Positions 17,738 through 26,007 of a DNA stretch of 64,000 nt are shown here, in pieces; the stretch's first letter is position 1; each line of letters starts with the position of its first letter. The DNA comes from SHXO01 sp964523885 (lineage in GTDB: Bacteria > Pseudomonadota > Gammaproteobacteria > Burkholderiales > SHXO01). The DNA lies in NCBI GenBank assembly GCA_964523885.1, contig CAZFYX010000072.1:79103-143102 (forward strand). The letters are read 5' to 3'. The notes beneath the pieces are model-generated. The model was not told where the DNA came from, did not search any database, and was given only the letters and a program-made list of their open reading frames with translations. The position numbers were made by a program, and so were the translations under genes.

Positions 17738-18502
17738 TCAGCCGGCTGCGGGCGGGTCGAGCTTCACGTACAGGCGCTTGTTGATCCGGCCCTTGTTCTC
17801 GGTCCGCTCGATGCGGAAGCGGCCGATCTGCGCAGTGTCGCTGACGTGGGTGCCCCCGCAGGCCTGGGCATCGAAGCCTTCGATCTCGACGATGCGCACG
17901 CGCCCGCCGTGCACGGGCGGGCGCACCTCGAGCGTGCGCAGCAGGTCGTGGCTGCGGTTGAACTCATCCTCGCCGATGGTGCGTGCCCGCACCGGCCGCG
18001 CTGCGGCGATGGCCTCGTTCACCTTGCCCTCGAGGTCGGCACGCATCTGCGGCGACAGGCCCTCGAGCTTGAAATCGATGCGGGAGTAGTCGGCAGCGAT
18101 TTGCGCGCCGGTGATCCAGCCGTCGTAGTCGCGCAGCGTGACGGTGTTCAGGATGTGCAGCACGGTGTGGTGGCGCGCGAGCGCCATCCGGCGCGCCGCA
18201 TCCACTTCCAGCACGATGGTCGTGCCGGCCAGTCCCGGGGGCAGTGCCCCACCGGCCACGTGCCAGACCACGCCCTCCGTCGAGGCATGCGCCGATGTGA
18301 CGGGGATGGCGGGTTCGTTGCCGACCAGCAGGTGCCCCTCGTCGGGCGGCTGCCCGCCGCCGCCCGGGTAGAAGCAGCTGCGGTCCAGCGCGAAGGCGTT
18401 GTCCCGGACCGCCAGCACGCGCGCCTGCGTGCGCAGCAGGAAGGTGTCGCCAAGGTAGAGCCGCTCGGTAGGAGCGACGCCCGAAGTTCCGCCGTCTGGC
18501 AT
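17738..18502 (-). CDS. Alanyl-tRNA editing protein, AlaX type
   Basis: A 254-residue free-standing editing domain related to the C-terminal part of alanyl-tRNA synthetase. It hydrolyses mischarged Ser- or Gly-tRNA(Ala). The zinc motif is complete: HHTVLHIL (HxxxH) and CGGTHV with its trailing residues. The GGGGQP strand motif near residue 50 is also present. AlaX proteins carrying this N-terminal beta-barrel plus the HxxxH domain correspond to the longer class. The ATG at 18502 has a GCGAG ribosome site six bases upstream. Confidence 0.9.
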   Translation of the reverse strand: MPDGGTSGVAPTERLYLGDTFLLRTQARVLAVRDNAFALDRSCFYPGGGGQPPDEGHLLVGNEPAIPVTSAHASTEGVVWHVAGGALPPGLAGTTIVLEVDAARRMALARHHTVLHILNTVTLRDYDGWITGAQIAADYSRIDFKLEGLSPQMRADLEGKVNEAIAAARPVRARTIGEDEFNRSHDLLRTLEVRPPVHGGRVRIVEIEGFDAQACGGTHVSDTAQIGRFRIERTENKGRINKRLYVKLDPPAAG

Positions 18503-18648
18503 GGAAGCTCGCTTGAAGTGGTGCGTCGGGCAGGAGTATCCTCGATCCGGCGCGCCGCTGCCCGATGCGCGCCTGCACCACGCGCGCCGGGCGTGGAGCG
18601 TGCGTCCGGCCCGTACCCATGCCCCAAGTCCTCGTCGCTCACGCTTCC

Positions 18649-19842
18649 ATGCCGACCGCGGCTCGCCTCACGGTCCTGCCGCCGCTGGCGCTGTATGTCC
18701 ACGTCCCGTGGTGCGTGCGCAAGTGCCCGTACTGCGATTTCAATTCGCACGAGCTGCGCGGCAGCGACGACCGGCGCCTGGATCCGGCGCTGGAGACGCG
18801 CTACGTCGAGGCGCTCATCGCCGACCTCGAGCATGCACTGCCGCTGGTGTGGGGGCGCAAGGTCGAGACGGTGTTCTTCGGCGGCGGCACGCCCAGCCTG
18901 CTCTCGGCCTGCGCGCTGGACGCCATCCTTTCCGCGTTGCGCGCCCGCCTGCCGCTGTTGCCCGAGGCGGAGATCACGCTGGAGGCGAACCCGGGGACCT
19001 TCGAAGCGGAGAAGTTCGCGCAGTTCCGCGCAGCCGGCGTCAACCGGCTGTCGATCGGCATCCAGAGCTTCAACCCCGGCCATCTGCGTGCGCTCGGTCG
19101 CATCCACGACCTGCGCGAAGCGCTGCGCGCAGTCGAGATCGCCCATGCGAGCTTCGCCAACTTCAACCTTGACCTGATGTACGCATTGCCGCGGCAGACG
19201 CTGGATGAAGCCCTCGCGGACATCGACCAGGCCATCGCGCTGCAGCCACCGCACCTGTCGGCCTATCACCTGACGCTCGAGCCGAACACGTACTTCCACC
19301 GCTATCCGCCCGAAGTCCCGGACGACGAGGTGTCCGCGCAGATGCAGGAGCGCATCGAGGCGCGGCTGGAGGCAGCCGGCTATCTCCACTACGAGACCTC
19401 GGCTTTCGCGCAACCACGGCGGGAATGCCGGCACAACCTCAACTACTGGCGCTTCGGCGACTACGTCGGCATCGGGGCCGGCGCGCACGCGAAGATCAGC
19501 CTGCCCGATCGCATCGTGCGGCAGATGCGCTGGAAGAATCCGCGCGAGTACCTGGACAAGGCGCTCGCCGGCGAGCCGGTTCAGCAGCAGCACGAGGTGC
19601 CCATGGACGAGCGCGCGTTCGAGTTCATGATGAATGCGCTGCGGCTCACCGGGGGCTTCGCGCTGGAGATGTTCGAGGCGCGTACCGGCTTGCCGCGCAC
19701 GGCGATCCTGGCGCCGCTGGCGCGCGCGGAATCGCTCGGCCTGATCCGCCGCGATCACCAGCAGGTCGCGCCGACGCTGCGCGGCCAGCGCTTCCTCAAC
19801 GACCTGCTGCAGCTGTTCCTGCCGGAGTCCCCGCCGGAGTGA
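18649..19842 (+). CDS. hemW: HemW-type radical SAM protein (heme chaperone)
   Basis: Encodes about 397 residues. The radical-SAM cysteines are seen in WCVRKCPYC within the first 30 residues, followed by VETVFFGGGTPSLL, EITLEANPGT and RLSIGIQSF. The HNLNYWRFGDYVGIGAGAH segment and C-terminal HemN-like domain are typical. HemW proteins bind heme and are now regarded as heme chaperones; they are often misnamed coproporphyrinogen oxidase because of similarity to HemN. The ATG at 18649 gives the normal N-terminus. An in-frame ATG at 18619 would add 10 residues; neither has a clear ribosome site. Confidence 0.9.
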   Translation: MPTAARLTVLPPLALYVHVPWCVRKCPYCDFNSHELRGSDDRRLDPALETRYVEALIADLEHALPLVWGRKVETVFFGGGTPSLLSACALDAILSALRARLPLLPEAEITLEANPGTFEAEKFAQFRAAGVNRLSIGIQSFNPGHLRALGRIHDLREALRAVEIAHASFANFNLDLMYALPRQTLDEALADIDQAIALQPPHLSAYHLTLEPNTYFHRYPPEVPDDEVSAQMQERIEARLEAAGYLHYETSAFAQPRRECRHNLNYWRFGDYVGIGAGAHAKISLPDRIVRQMRWKNPREYLDKALAGEPVQQQHEVPMDERAFEFMMNALRLTGGFALEMFEARTGLPRTAILAPLARAESLGLIRRDHQQVAPTLRGQRFLNDLLQLFLPESPPE

Positions 19843-19885
19843 GCCGCGTATACTGCCGCGCAGGCGTGCAGACAGGGAACGGACG

Positions 19886-20938
19886 ATGGCGGACACACCG
19901 GCAGGCATCAGCGCGGACCAGCAGGTCGCGCGCATCTTCGAGTGGCGGCGCGGCTTCAACACCATCCACCTGATCGACCTGGGCATCCGGGTCGGATTGT
20001 TCAAGGCGTTCGCCGAGGCGCCGGGCTCGACCGCGCAGGACGTGGCGCAGAAGCTCGGCTTCAATGCCCACTACGTCGACGTGTGGTGCAAGACTGCCTA
20101 CGGCATGGAGCTGCTGGACGCGGAGGACGCGGGTGGGGTGGCGAAGTATCGCCTGGCACCGCACCTGGACACGATCCTGGCCGCGTCCACCCATCCGCGC
20201 TACCTCGGCGGCTACGTGCGCCTGGGCACCGACGTCGCGGCCGAGGACTTCCGTCGCTGCGTGACGGCGTTTGCCACTGGCGCGGTGAAGCCGTTCCAGG
20301 GCCGCGGCGACGAGTTCAACCAGGCCATCGCCGAATCCACCTGGGGCCTGCAGGTGGTGACCGCGAAGAAGATCCTGCCCGGGCTGGAAGGGCTCGCTGC
20401 GCGCCTCGACGGCGGCACGCTCCTGGAGGTCGGCTGCGGTACCGGAAACCTGCTCATTCAGCTGGCCAAGTCCTTTCCCAAGGCGCGCGTGCTCGGGGTC
20501 GACATCGACGCCGACAGCCTGGCCACGGCGCGCGGCAAGATCGCGAAGGCCGGCGTGGCGGACCGGGTGGAGGCGCGGCAGGGCACGGTTGGCGAGGCGG
20601 TGCAACCGGCGAGCGTCGATGCCGTGGTGATGGTCGAGGTGCTGCACGAGATCGGCGCGGGCATCCGGCCGCAAGTGGTGCGTGAATGCGGTGCCGCGCT
20701 CAAGCCGGGCGGCTGGATGGTGATCGTGGACGAGACCTATCCGACCACGCTGGAGGAGATGCGCCGGGCGGAGTTCAAGTTCCCGCTGATGACCGGGTTC
20801 GAGGAACTGCTGTGGGGAAACGTGATCCCCACCCGCGAGGAGCAGGAACGGCTGCTGCGCGACGCCGGGCTGGCCGGCCCGATCGACCGCTCGCTCATCG
20901 GCGAGGGTTTCACGGTGCTCGCGACGCGCAAGCCCTGA
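19886..20938 (+). CDS. SAM-dependent methyltransferase with N-terminal winged-helix domain
   Basis: A 350-residue protein. The first about 100 residues look like the winged-helix dimerisation region of small-molecule O- and C-methyltransferases (DLGIRVGLFKAF, QDVAQKLGFNAHYVDVW). The Rossmann core follows, with motif I LLEVGCGTGNLLIQLA, then GVDID and VMVEVLHEIG. Substrate unknown. It sits 43 nt after hemW in the same direction; the neighbours do not indicate a pathway. Bacteriochlorophyll methyltransferases such as BchU have a similar layout, but no BchU-specific feature is evident here. Confidence 0.85.
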   Translation: MADTPAGISADQQVARIFEWRRGFNTIHLIDLGIRVGLFKAFAEAPGSTAQDVAQKLGFNAHYVDVWCKTAYGMELLDAEDAGGVAKYRLAPHLDTILAASTHPRYLGGYVRLGTDVAAEDFRRCVTAFATGAVKPFQGRGDEFNQAIAESTWGLQVVTAKKILPGLEGLAARLDGGTLLEVGCGTGNLLIQLAKSFPKARVLGVDIDADSLATARGKIAKAGVADRVEARQGTVGEAVQPASVDAVVMVEVLHEIGAGIRPQVVRECGAALKPGGWMVIVDETYPTTLEEMRRAEFKFPLMTGFEELLWGNVIPTREEQERLLRDAGLAGPIDRSLIGEGFTVLATRKP

Positions 20939-20957
20939 TCGCGCCGCGGCCGGGCGC

Positions 20958-21671
20958 TCAACCCGGCGTGCGCACCGCGGTCGTGTAGCGCACCAGCATG
21001 CGCACCGTACGCGGCTTGTCGGCCCAGTGCGCGAAGCTCTGGCACACCAGCTTGCCCTGGTCGGCGTCGGTGCGCTCCACGTGCAGTCCGGAGAAGCGGC
21101 CGCTGCCGATGTCCTGCCCGGCAGTGGCGCGGGCATCCGGCCATGTGGTCTGGGCATCCTCCGGGCGCGCGAACAGCTCCACCGCGGTGACCTGGGCACT
21201 GGCCGGCAGCGGGGCGCAGAGCGCAATGTGCACCGCCTCCTGCTCGCTGCACACGGTACGCTCGGTGGCGAAGCCGACTTGCGCGCCGCGGCACGCCGGC
21301 AGGGTCACCATCGCGGCGGCGGTGGCGGCGTTCGCGCTGCCGCCAGCGGCACTGTCCGTGGCGGCGAAGCGCATCTGCTCGATGCGGGCGGTGGAGGCCT
21401 GCAGCGCCTGCATCTGTGCCTGCAGCTCGGTGCGCAGCGCGCGGGTCTCGTCGCGCGACTCCTGCGAGCGGAACTCCGCGTAGGCGAAGCCGCCGACGCC
21501 CGCGGCGAGAACCAGCGCCACCGTCCACATGAAGGAGCGCAGACCGCCCTTCTTCGACGAGCGGCGGTCGCCGCTGGCCGCACGGAACGAGCTGATGAGC
21601 TGGAACAGCGCCGTGAGCACGGTCGCGATGGCGCCGATCATGGCGGCGAGAACGGTTTCGGAGACACCCAC
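20958..21671 (-). CDS. Hypothetical membrane protein with coiled coil
   Basis: Encodes about 237 residues from a GTG at 21671, chosen because GGGAG lies about 11 nt upstream and the protein then begins directly with a hydrophobic segment (VSETVLAAMIGAIATVLTALFQL). A second membrane segment (SFMWTVALVLAAGVGGFAYA) and a coiled-coil stretch rich in Glu/Gln (TRALRTELQAQMQALQAS) follow. Then comes a probably periplasmic domain with four cysteines (LPACRG, RTVCSE, ALCAPL, LVCQSF). No family recognised. It follows trmB in the same direction after a 163-bp gap in which no other gene is seen. Confidence 0.7.
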   Translation of the reverse strand: MGVSETVLAAMIGAIATVLTALFQLISSFRAASGDRRSSKKGGLRSFMWTVALVLAAGVGGFAYAEFRSQESRDETRALRTELQAQMQALQASTARIEQMRFAATDSAAGGSANAATAAAMVTLPACRGAQVGFATERTVCSEQEAVHIALCAPLPASAQVTAVELFARPEDAQTTWPDARATAGQDIGSGRFSGLHVERTDADQGKLVCQSFAHWADKPRTVRMLVRYTTAVRTPG

Positions 21672-21834
21672 GGCGATCGACTCCCATTGACGACGCGCGT
21701 GCCGCGGGGCGGCAGGCAGTCGGGGTTGCACCCGGTGCAGCGCCGGAGCAGGTCCGGACGCTGCGATCCAGCCTGCATGCCAAGCAAGTTCCATGGCATT
21801 GGCCGGCGACGGAAGTCGTGAAAGATCTGCGAAA

Positions 21835-22563
21835 TCAGGCCTTGCGGTGGAACAGCACGTCCCACACCCCATGTCCCAGGCGCGGGCCGCGCTGCTCGAA
21901 CTTCGTCAGCGGGCGGTACTCCGGCCGCGGCGCGAAGTCCGTGGCCGAATTCTGCAGCAGCGGCTCACCGCGCAGCACCTCCAGCATCTGCACGGCGTAC
22001 TCGTGCCAGTCGGTGGCCAGGTGCAGCACACCCGCGGGCTTGAGCCGCAGCGCAAGCGCATGCACGAAGGCTGGCTGGATGAGACGGCGCTTGTGGTGGC
22101 GCTTCTTCGGCCAGGGGTCGGGGAAGAACACGAACACGCCGTCGAGCGATCCCGGCGCGAGCATGTTCTCGACCACGTCCATTCCATCGTGCTGCACGAT
22201 GCGCACGTTGCGCAGGCCGCGTGCCGCGATCTGCTTGAGCAGGCTGCCGACCCCGGGCGAGTGCACTTCCACGCCGAGATAGTTCACCTCGGGGTGCGCC
22301 TGCGCGATGGTGGCCGTCGTCTCGCCCATGCCGAAGCCGATCTCGAGGATCGTCGGCGCCGTGCGCCCGAACGCTGCGGCGAAGTCCAGCGTGCCCGCCG
22401 AGTAGGGAATGCCGAACTCGCCGAGCAGCGAGTCGTGTGCGCGCTTCTGCGCGTTGGACATCCGGCCCTGGCGCAGCACGAAGCTGCGGATGTGGCGCCG
22501 CTCCTGCGGCGCGCTCGCGTCGTCGGGCGCGCCGGGTTCGGCCGCGTCGTCCGGGCAGTGCAT
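21835..22563 (-). CDS. trmB: tRNA (guanine-46-N7)-methyltransferase
   Basis: A 242-residue TrmB that makes m7G46 in the variable loop of tRNAs. The SAM site LEIGFGMGETTATIA, the VHSPGVGSLL region, the active-site PDPWPKKRHHKRRL motif and LATDWHEYA are all intact. The N-terminal 25 residues are a non-conserved acidic extension, followed by the RRHIRSFVLRQGRM start of the family fold. It lies 31 bp downstream of thiG in the same direction, a common betaproteobacterial arrangement. Confidence 0.95.
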   Translation of the reverse strand: MHCPDDAAEPGAPDDASAPQERRHIRSFVLRQGRMSNAQKRAHDSLLGEFGIPYSAGTLDFAAAFGRTAPTILEIGFGMGETTATIAQAHPEVNYLGVEVHSPGVGSLLKQIAARGLRNVRIVQHDGMDVVENMLAPGSLDGVFVFFPDPWPKKRHHKRRLIQPAFVHALALRLKPAGVLHLATDWHEYAVQMLEVLRGEPLLQNSATDFAPRPEYRPLTKFEQRGPRLGHGVWDVLFHRKA

Positions 22564-22594
22564 GCTGGGGGACCGGATCGGAGACGGAGTGAGG

Positions 22595-23395
22595 CTAGGC
22601 CGCCTTGCCGCTGAGCGAGGCGATCACGCCGCCCGTGGGCGAGCTGGGGGTGGCGGAGTAGAGCTTCTTCGGCATCCGTCCGGCGAGGAACGCCTGGCGT
22701 CCGGCTTCGACCGCCTTGCCCATGGCGCTGGCCATCAGCACCGGATCCTTCGCCGCGGCGATCGCAGTGTTCATCAGCACGCCGTCGCAACCAAGCTCCA
22801 TCGCGATCGCGGCATCGGAGGCGGTGCCCACGCCTGCATCCACCAGCACCGGCACCTTGGCGTTCTCGATGATGATCTGCAGGTTCCACGGGTTTAGGAT
22901 GCCCATGCCGGAGCCGATCAGGCTCGCCAGCGGCATCACTGCGACGCAGCCGATCTCTTCGAGCTGCTTGGCGATGATCGGATCGTCGGAGGTGTAGACC
23001 ATCACCTGGAAGCCTTCCTTGACCAGCGTGCGCGCGGCTTCGATGGTCTCGACCACGTTCGGGTACAGCGTGTGCGGGTCGCCCAGGACCTCGAGCTTCA
23101 CCAGCGAGTGCCCGTCGAGCAGCTCGCGCGCGAGCCGGAGCGTACGCACCGCATCCTGCGCGGTGTAGCAGCCGGCGGTATTGGGCAGCAGCGTGTACTT
23201 CGACGGCGGCACGGCATCGAGCAGGCTGGGCTCGTTGGGATTCTGGCCGATGTTGGTGCGGCGGATCGCGACCGTGACGATCTGCGCGCCGCTCGCCTCG
23301 ATCGCGAGGCGGGTCTGCTCGAAGTCGCGATACTTGCCGGTGCCCACCAGCAGGCGTGAACGGTAGGCGGTGCCGCCGATGATCAACTGGTCCAT
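22595..23395 (-). CDS. thiG: Thiazole synthase
   Basis: A 266-residue TIM-barrel enzyme that forms the thiazole phosphate of thiamine from deoxyxylulose phosphate, dehydroglycine and ThiS-thiocarboxylate. The start LIIGGTAYRSRLLVGTGKY, the active-site Lys in LVKLEVLGD and the phosphate-binding VLVDAGVGTASDA are typical. It is preceded 24 bp upstream by thiS in the same operon. No thiE, thiO or TPP riboswitch is seen next to it. Confidence 0.96.
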   Translation of the reverse strand: MDQLIIGGTAYRSRLLVGTGKYRDFEQTRLAIEASGAQIVTVAIRRTNIGQNPNEPSLLDAVPPSKYTLLPNTAGCYTAQDAVRTLRLARELLDGHSLVKLEVLGDPHTLYPNVVETIEAARTLVKEGFQVMVYTSDDPIIAKQLEEIGCVAVMPLASLIGSGMGILNPWNLQIIIENAKVPVLVDAGVGTASDAAIAMELGCDGVLMNTAIAAAKDPVLMASAMGKAVEAGRQAFLAGRMPKKLYSATPSSPTGGVIASLSGKAA

Positions 23396-23419
23396 GGTGT
23401 TGCTCGCTGTGATGGTCTG

Positions 23420-23623
23420 TCAGCCGCCGCCGACCGCGACGACGATCTCGAGGCTGTCGCCGTCGCCGATGCGCTGCTGGGCGAACTGGCCGCGGGGCAC
23501 GATCTCGCCGTTGCGCTCGAGCGCGACGCGCTTGCCGCCCAGGCCGAGCGTCTCGACCAGCTCGGCTGCGCTCAGCGCGCGGTCGAAGGTGCGGGCCTCG
23601 CCGTTGACGGTGACGTGGATCAT
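23420..23623 (-). CDS. thiS: Sulfur carrier protein ThiS
   Basis: A 67-residue ubiquitin-like sulfur carrier that starts MIHVTVNGE and ends in the required Gly-Gly (VVAVGGG; three glycines). The C-terminal glycine is adenylated and thiocarboxylated before transferring sulfur to ThiG. The internal GKRVALERNGEIVPR segment is typical. Position directly upstream of thiG confirms the assignment. The 143-bp divergent gap to the beta-propeller gene must contain both promoters; no clear elements were identified there. Confidence 0.93.
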   Translation of the reverse strand: MIHVTVNGEARTFDRALSAAELVETLGLGGKRVALERNGEIVPRGQFAQQRIGDGDSLEIVVAVGGG

Positions 23624-23766
23624 GATTCAGATGAATTTTAGCATTCGCACTGCCGCGGCACCCGGCGACCCTTTGCAGGGGCCCCGGCGGATACGGTAGA
23701 TTGCCGTGCACCTCGGCGGCTGCGAGCCGGCGGGGGCGTCGATCGCAACACCCGGAGGAGCTTTCC

Positions 23767-24879
23767 ATGCACCCTGTACCAGGTACCCCCGCACTGCGGG
23801 CGCTGGCCGCCGTCACGCTGCTCGTCGCCCTGCCTGCGCTGGCGGGCGAAACCGCACCCACGAACGACCTGCCCAACCCCTACCGCACCATCGCGCCCTG
23901 GGGCAAGCTGCCGGACGGGCGCAAGTGGGGCGCGCTGAACGCGGTCGGCATCGACAACGACGGGCAGTCGCTCTGGGTGGCGGATCGCTGCGGCGCCAAT
24001 CCGGATACGCCGCCGGGGGCCTCGCCCTTCATGTACGACAGCTGCGCCAACTCCTCGCTCCCCCCCGTGCTCAAGTTCGATGCGGCAGGCAACCTGCTGC
24101 GCAGCTTCGGCGCCGGCATGTTCATCTTCCCGCACAAGGTGTACATGGATCCCGAGGGCAATGTCTGGGTGGTCGACATGCGCTCGGCCAACGAGCGCGA
24201 GTTGAAGAAGGATCCGTCCGCGAAGAACAAGGGCCAGGTGGTGGTCAAGTTCAGCCCCGAGGGCAAGGTGCTGCTCACGCTGGGCACGCCGGGTGTCGCG
24301 GGCGATCCGCCGAACGCACTGACCGAGCCGTGCAGCGTGGTGGTCGCGCCCAACGGCGACATCTTCGTGGCGGAGGGTCACTCGGGCCAGTATCCGAGCG
24401 CGACGCCACAGTCCGTGGGCCGCATCTCGAAGTTCAGCAAGGACGGCACATTCATCAAGTCGTTCGGGCGCTGGGGCTCGGGGCCGGTGGAGTTCAAGAC
24501 GCCGCACGACATCACCATGGACTCGCAGGGCAGGCTGCTCGTCGCCGACCGCGGCAACATGCGGCTGCAGATCCTCGACCAGGACGGCAAGTTCCTGGGC
24601 GAGTGGTACCAGTTCAGCCGTCCCAGTGGCGTGGCCATCGGCGGGGATCTGCTCTACGTCACCGACTCGGAATCCAACGCATCGAGCTTCGGCGCGCACC
24701 CGGGCTGGGAGCGCGGTGTCCGTGTCGGCCGGTTGCGTGATGGCGAGGTGCTGTACCTGATCCCCGATCGCAGCACGCTGAAGGACACCAGTGGGGCCGA
24801 GGGCATCGCGGTGGATGCGAGCGGCAACATCTACGGCGGCGAGGTGGGGCAGCGCCAGCTGGTGAAGCATGTCCGCTAG
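23767..24879 (+). CDS. Secreted NHL-repeat beta-propeller protein
   Basis: A 370-residue protein with a signal peptide (hydrophobic stretch about residues 11-24, cleavage near ALAGE). It carries NHL-type repeats seen as FPHKVYMDPEGNVWVVD, PCSVVVAPNGDIFVAE, PHDITMDSQGRLLVAD and GIAVDASGNIYGGE. This resembles the six-bladed propellers related to peptidyl-alpha-hydroxyglycine lyases. The ATG at 23767 has a GGAGGAG site. The stop lies inside the following diheme cytochrome gene (11-nt overlap), so the pair is probably co-translated and both products are periplasmic. Catalytic function unknown. Confidence 0.85.
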   Translation: MHPVPGTPALRALAAVTLLVALPALAGETAPTNDLPNPYRTIAPWGKLPDGRKWGALNAVGIDNDGQSLWVADRCGANPDTPPGASPFMYDSCANSSLPPVLKFDAAGNLLRSFGAGMFIFPHKVYMDPEGNVWVVDMRSANERELKKDPSAKNKGQVVVKFSPEGKVLLTLGTPGVAGDPPNALTEPCSVVVAPNGDIFVAEGHSGQYPSATPQSVGRISKFSKDGTFIKSFGRWGSGPVEFKTPHDITMDSQGRLLVADRGNMRLQILDQDGKFLGEWYQFSRPSGVAIGGDLLYVTDSESNASSFGAHPGWERGVRVGRLRDGEVLYLIPDRSTLKDTSGAEGIAVDASGNIYGGEVGQRQLVKHVR

Positions 24880-25699
24880 CGGGATCCTGCGGCTGGCTGG
24901 CGTTGCGGGCGCGGTCTTCCTCGCCGCCGCGGCCTTCGCAGCGGGACCCGAGCCGGCCGCGCCCTTCAATCCGCCCGACGAGGCGACCATCCCGGCGGGC
25001 CCGTTCGGCGATGCGGTGCGTCTGGGCAAGCTGTTGCTGACCGAAACCCCCACGCGCCTGCCCGAGTACACGGGGAACGCACTGCGCTGCTCCAGTTGCC
25101 ATCTCGATGCGGGGCGCACGCAGCACGCGGCGCCCTGGGTCGGGATCTGGGGCGTGTTCCCCGAGTACCGCAGCCGCAACGCGCAGATCAACGCGCTCGA
25201 GGACCGCATCAACGACTGCTTCGAGCGCTCACTCAACGGCAAGCGGCTGCCGCTCGAGGGCGCGGAGATGCGTGCGATGCTGTCCTACATGCGCTGGCTG
25301 TCGCAGGGCGTGCCCACGGGTGTGAACGTCGAGGGGCGCGGGTTCCGGCGCATCAGCGCGTCCGCGCCGGTGGATCCGGAGCGCGGGCGGGCGATCTACG
25401 TCGCGAAGTGTGCCGCCTGCCACGGGGCGGAAGGCGAGGGGATGACCGGCGCCGCAGGCGAAGTGCTGTATCCGCCGCTGTGGGGGCCGCGCTCGTTCAA
25501 CATCGGGGCGGGCATGGCGCGCCTGGATACGGCTGCAGCATTCGTGCAGGCCAACATGCCGTTCGGGCAAGGCGGGACGCTGAGCAACCAGGAAGCCTAC
25601 GACGTTGCGGCGTACTTCACGCGGCAGCCGCGGCCTGACTTCGCGCGCAAGCAGCTCGACTGGCCGAAGGGTGGGAAGCCAGGGGATGCGCGGTACTGA
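24869..25699 (+). CDS. Periplasmic diheme cytochrome c, TsdA/SoxA-like
   Basis: A 276-residue protein with a signal peptide (AGAVFLAAAAFAAG) and two c-type heme motifs: CSSCH about residue 74 and CAACH about residue 188. The spacing and the segment RINDCFERSLNGKRLP between the hemes resemble thiosulfate dehydrogenases of the TsdA group, where a cysteine in this region ligates the first heme. That would fit an electron donor for a phototroph or chemolithotroph. A general diheme electron carrier is the alternative. It overlaps the beta-propeller gene by 11 nt. No sox genes are present. Confidence 0.82.
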   Translation: MSASGILRLAGVAGAVFLAAAAFAAGPEPAAPFNPPDEATIPAGPFGDAVRLGKLLLTETPTRLPEYTGNALRCSSCHLDAGRTQHAAPWVGIWGVFPEYRSRNAQINALEDRINDCFERSLNGKRLPLEGAEMRAMLSYMRWLSQGVPTGVNVEGRGFRRISASAPVDPERGRAIYVAKCAACHGAEGEGMTGAAGEVLYPPLWGPRSFNIGAGMARLDTAAAFVQANMPFGQGGTLSNQEAYDVAAYFTRQPRPDFARKQLDWPKGGKPGDARY

Positions 25700-25781
25700 C
25701 GCCCCAGGCGATCAGCGGTGGAAGGTTGCGGCCTCGATGTGAAAAGGGCTACCCCGGATCGCGGCAATTCGCCGCGTTGCC

Positions 25782-25810
25782 GTGCCGGGGGCCGCCGGGG
25801 CTGGTAAAAT
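25782..25810 (+). promoter_or_regulatory. Probable sigma-70 promoter of tRNA-Gly
   Basis: A TAAAAT -10 hexamer at 25805-25810 lies 8 nt before the tRNA, with GTGCCG at 25782-25787 as a moderate -35 match at 17-bp spacing. The rest of 25700-25818 shows no gene. Confidence 0.5.
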
Positions 25811-25818
25811 CGTGGCAT

Positions 25819-25892
25819 GCGGGCGTAGTTCAATGGTAGAACGAAAGCTTCCCAAGCTTTAGACGTGGGTTCGATTCCCATCGCCCGCTCCA
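25819..25892 (+). tRNA. tRNA-Gly (anticodon CCC)
   Basis: A complete cloverleaf. The acceptor GCGGGCG pairs with CGCCCGC (25882-25888). The D-stem is GTTC/GAAC. The anticodon stem AAAGC/GCTTT holds the loop TTCCCAA, with CCC at 25851-25853. The T-arm is GTGGG-TTCGATT-CCCAT. The discriminator T at 25889 is followed by an encoded CCA. It reads GGG codons, which are common in this high-GC sequence. No integrase or attachment-site duplication is seen next to it. The 115 bp after the tRNA show nothing apart from the asmA ribosome site. Confidence 0.95.
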
Positions 25893-26007
25893 GCCTCCCG
25901 CCGCTCGTCCCGCCGGCCGATCGCTCCGAGCGCCGCCGCGGCGCCAAGGAACCAGCTTCCCGTCCGCGGGTCCACATGAACAGGTCTTTCCCGTTCGAGG
26001 ATCCGGC

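Noticed and set aside
18649..19842. Coproporphyrinogen III oxidase (HemN) as function of the radical SAM gene
   Set aside because: The start (YVHVPWC) and short length match HemW; the HemN-specific N-terminal extension is absent.
19886..20938. BchU-type bacteriochlorophyll methyltransferase
   Set aside because: Only the general small-molecule methyltransferase layout is shared; the gene lies away from bch genes, and BchU belongs to green sulfur bacteria.
25819..26007. tRNA-Gly as an integration site for a mobile element
   Set aside because: No integrase, no repeated tRNA 3' end and only housekeeping genes on both sides.
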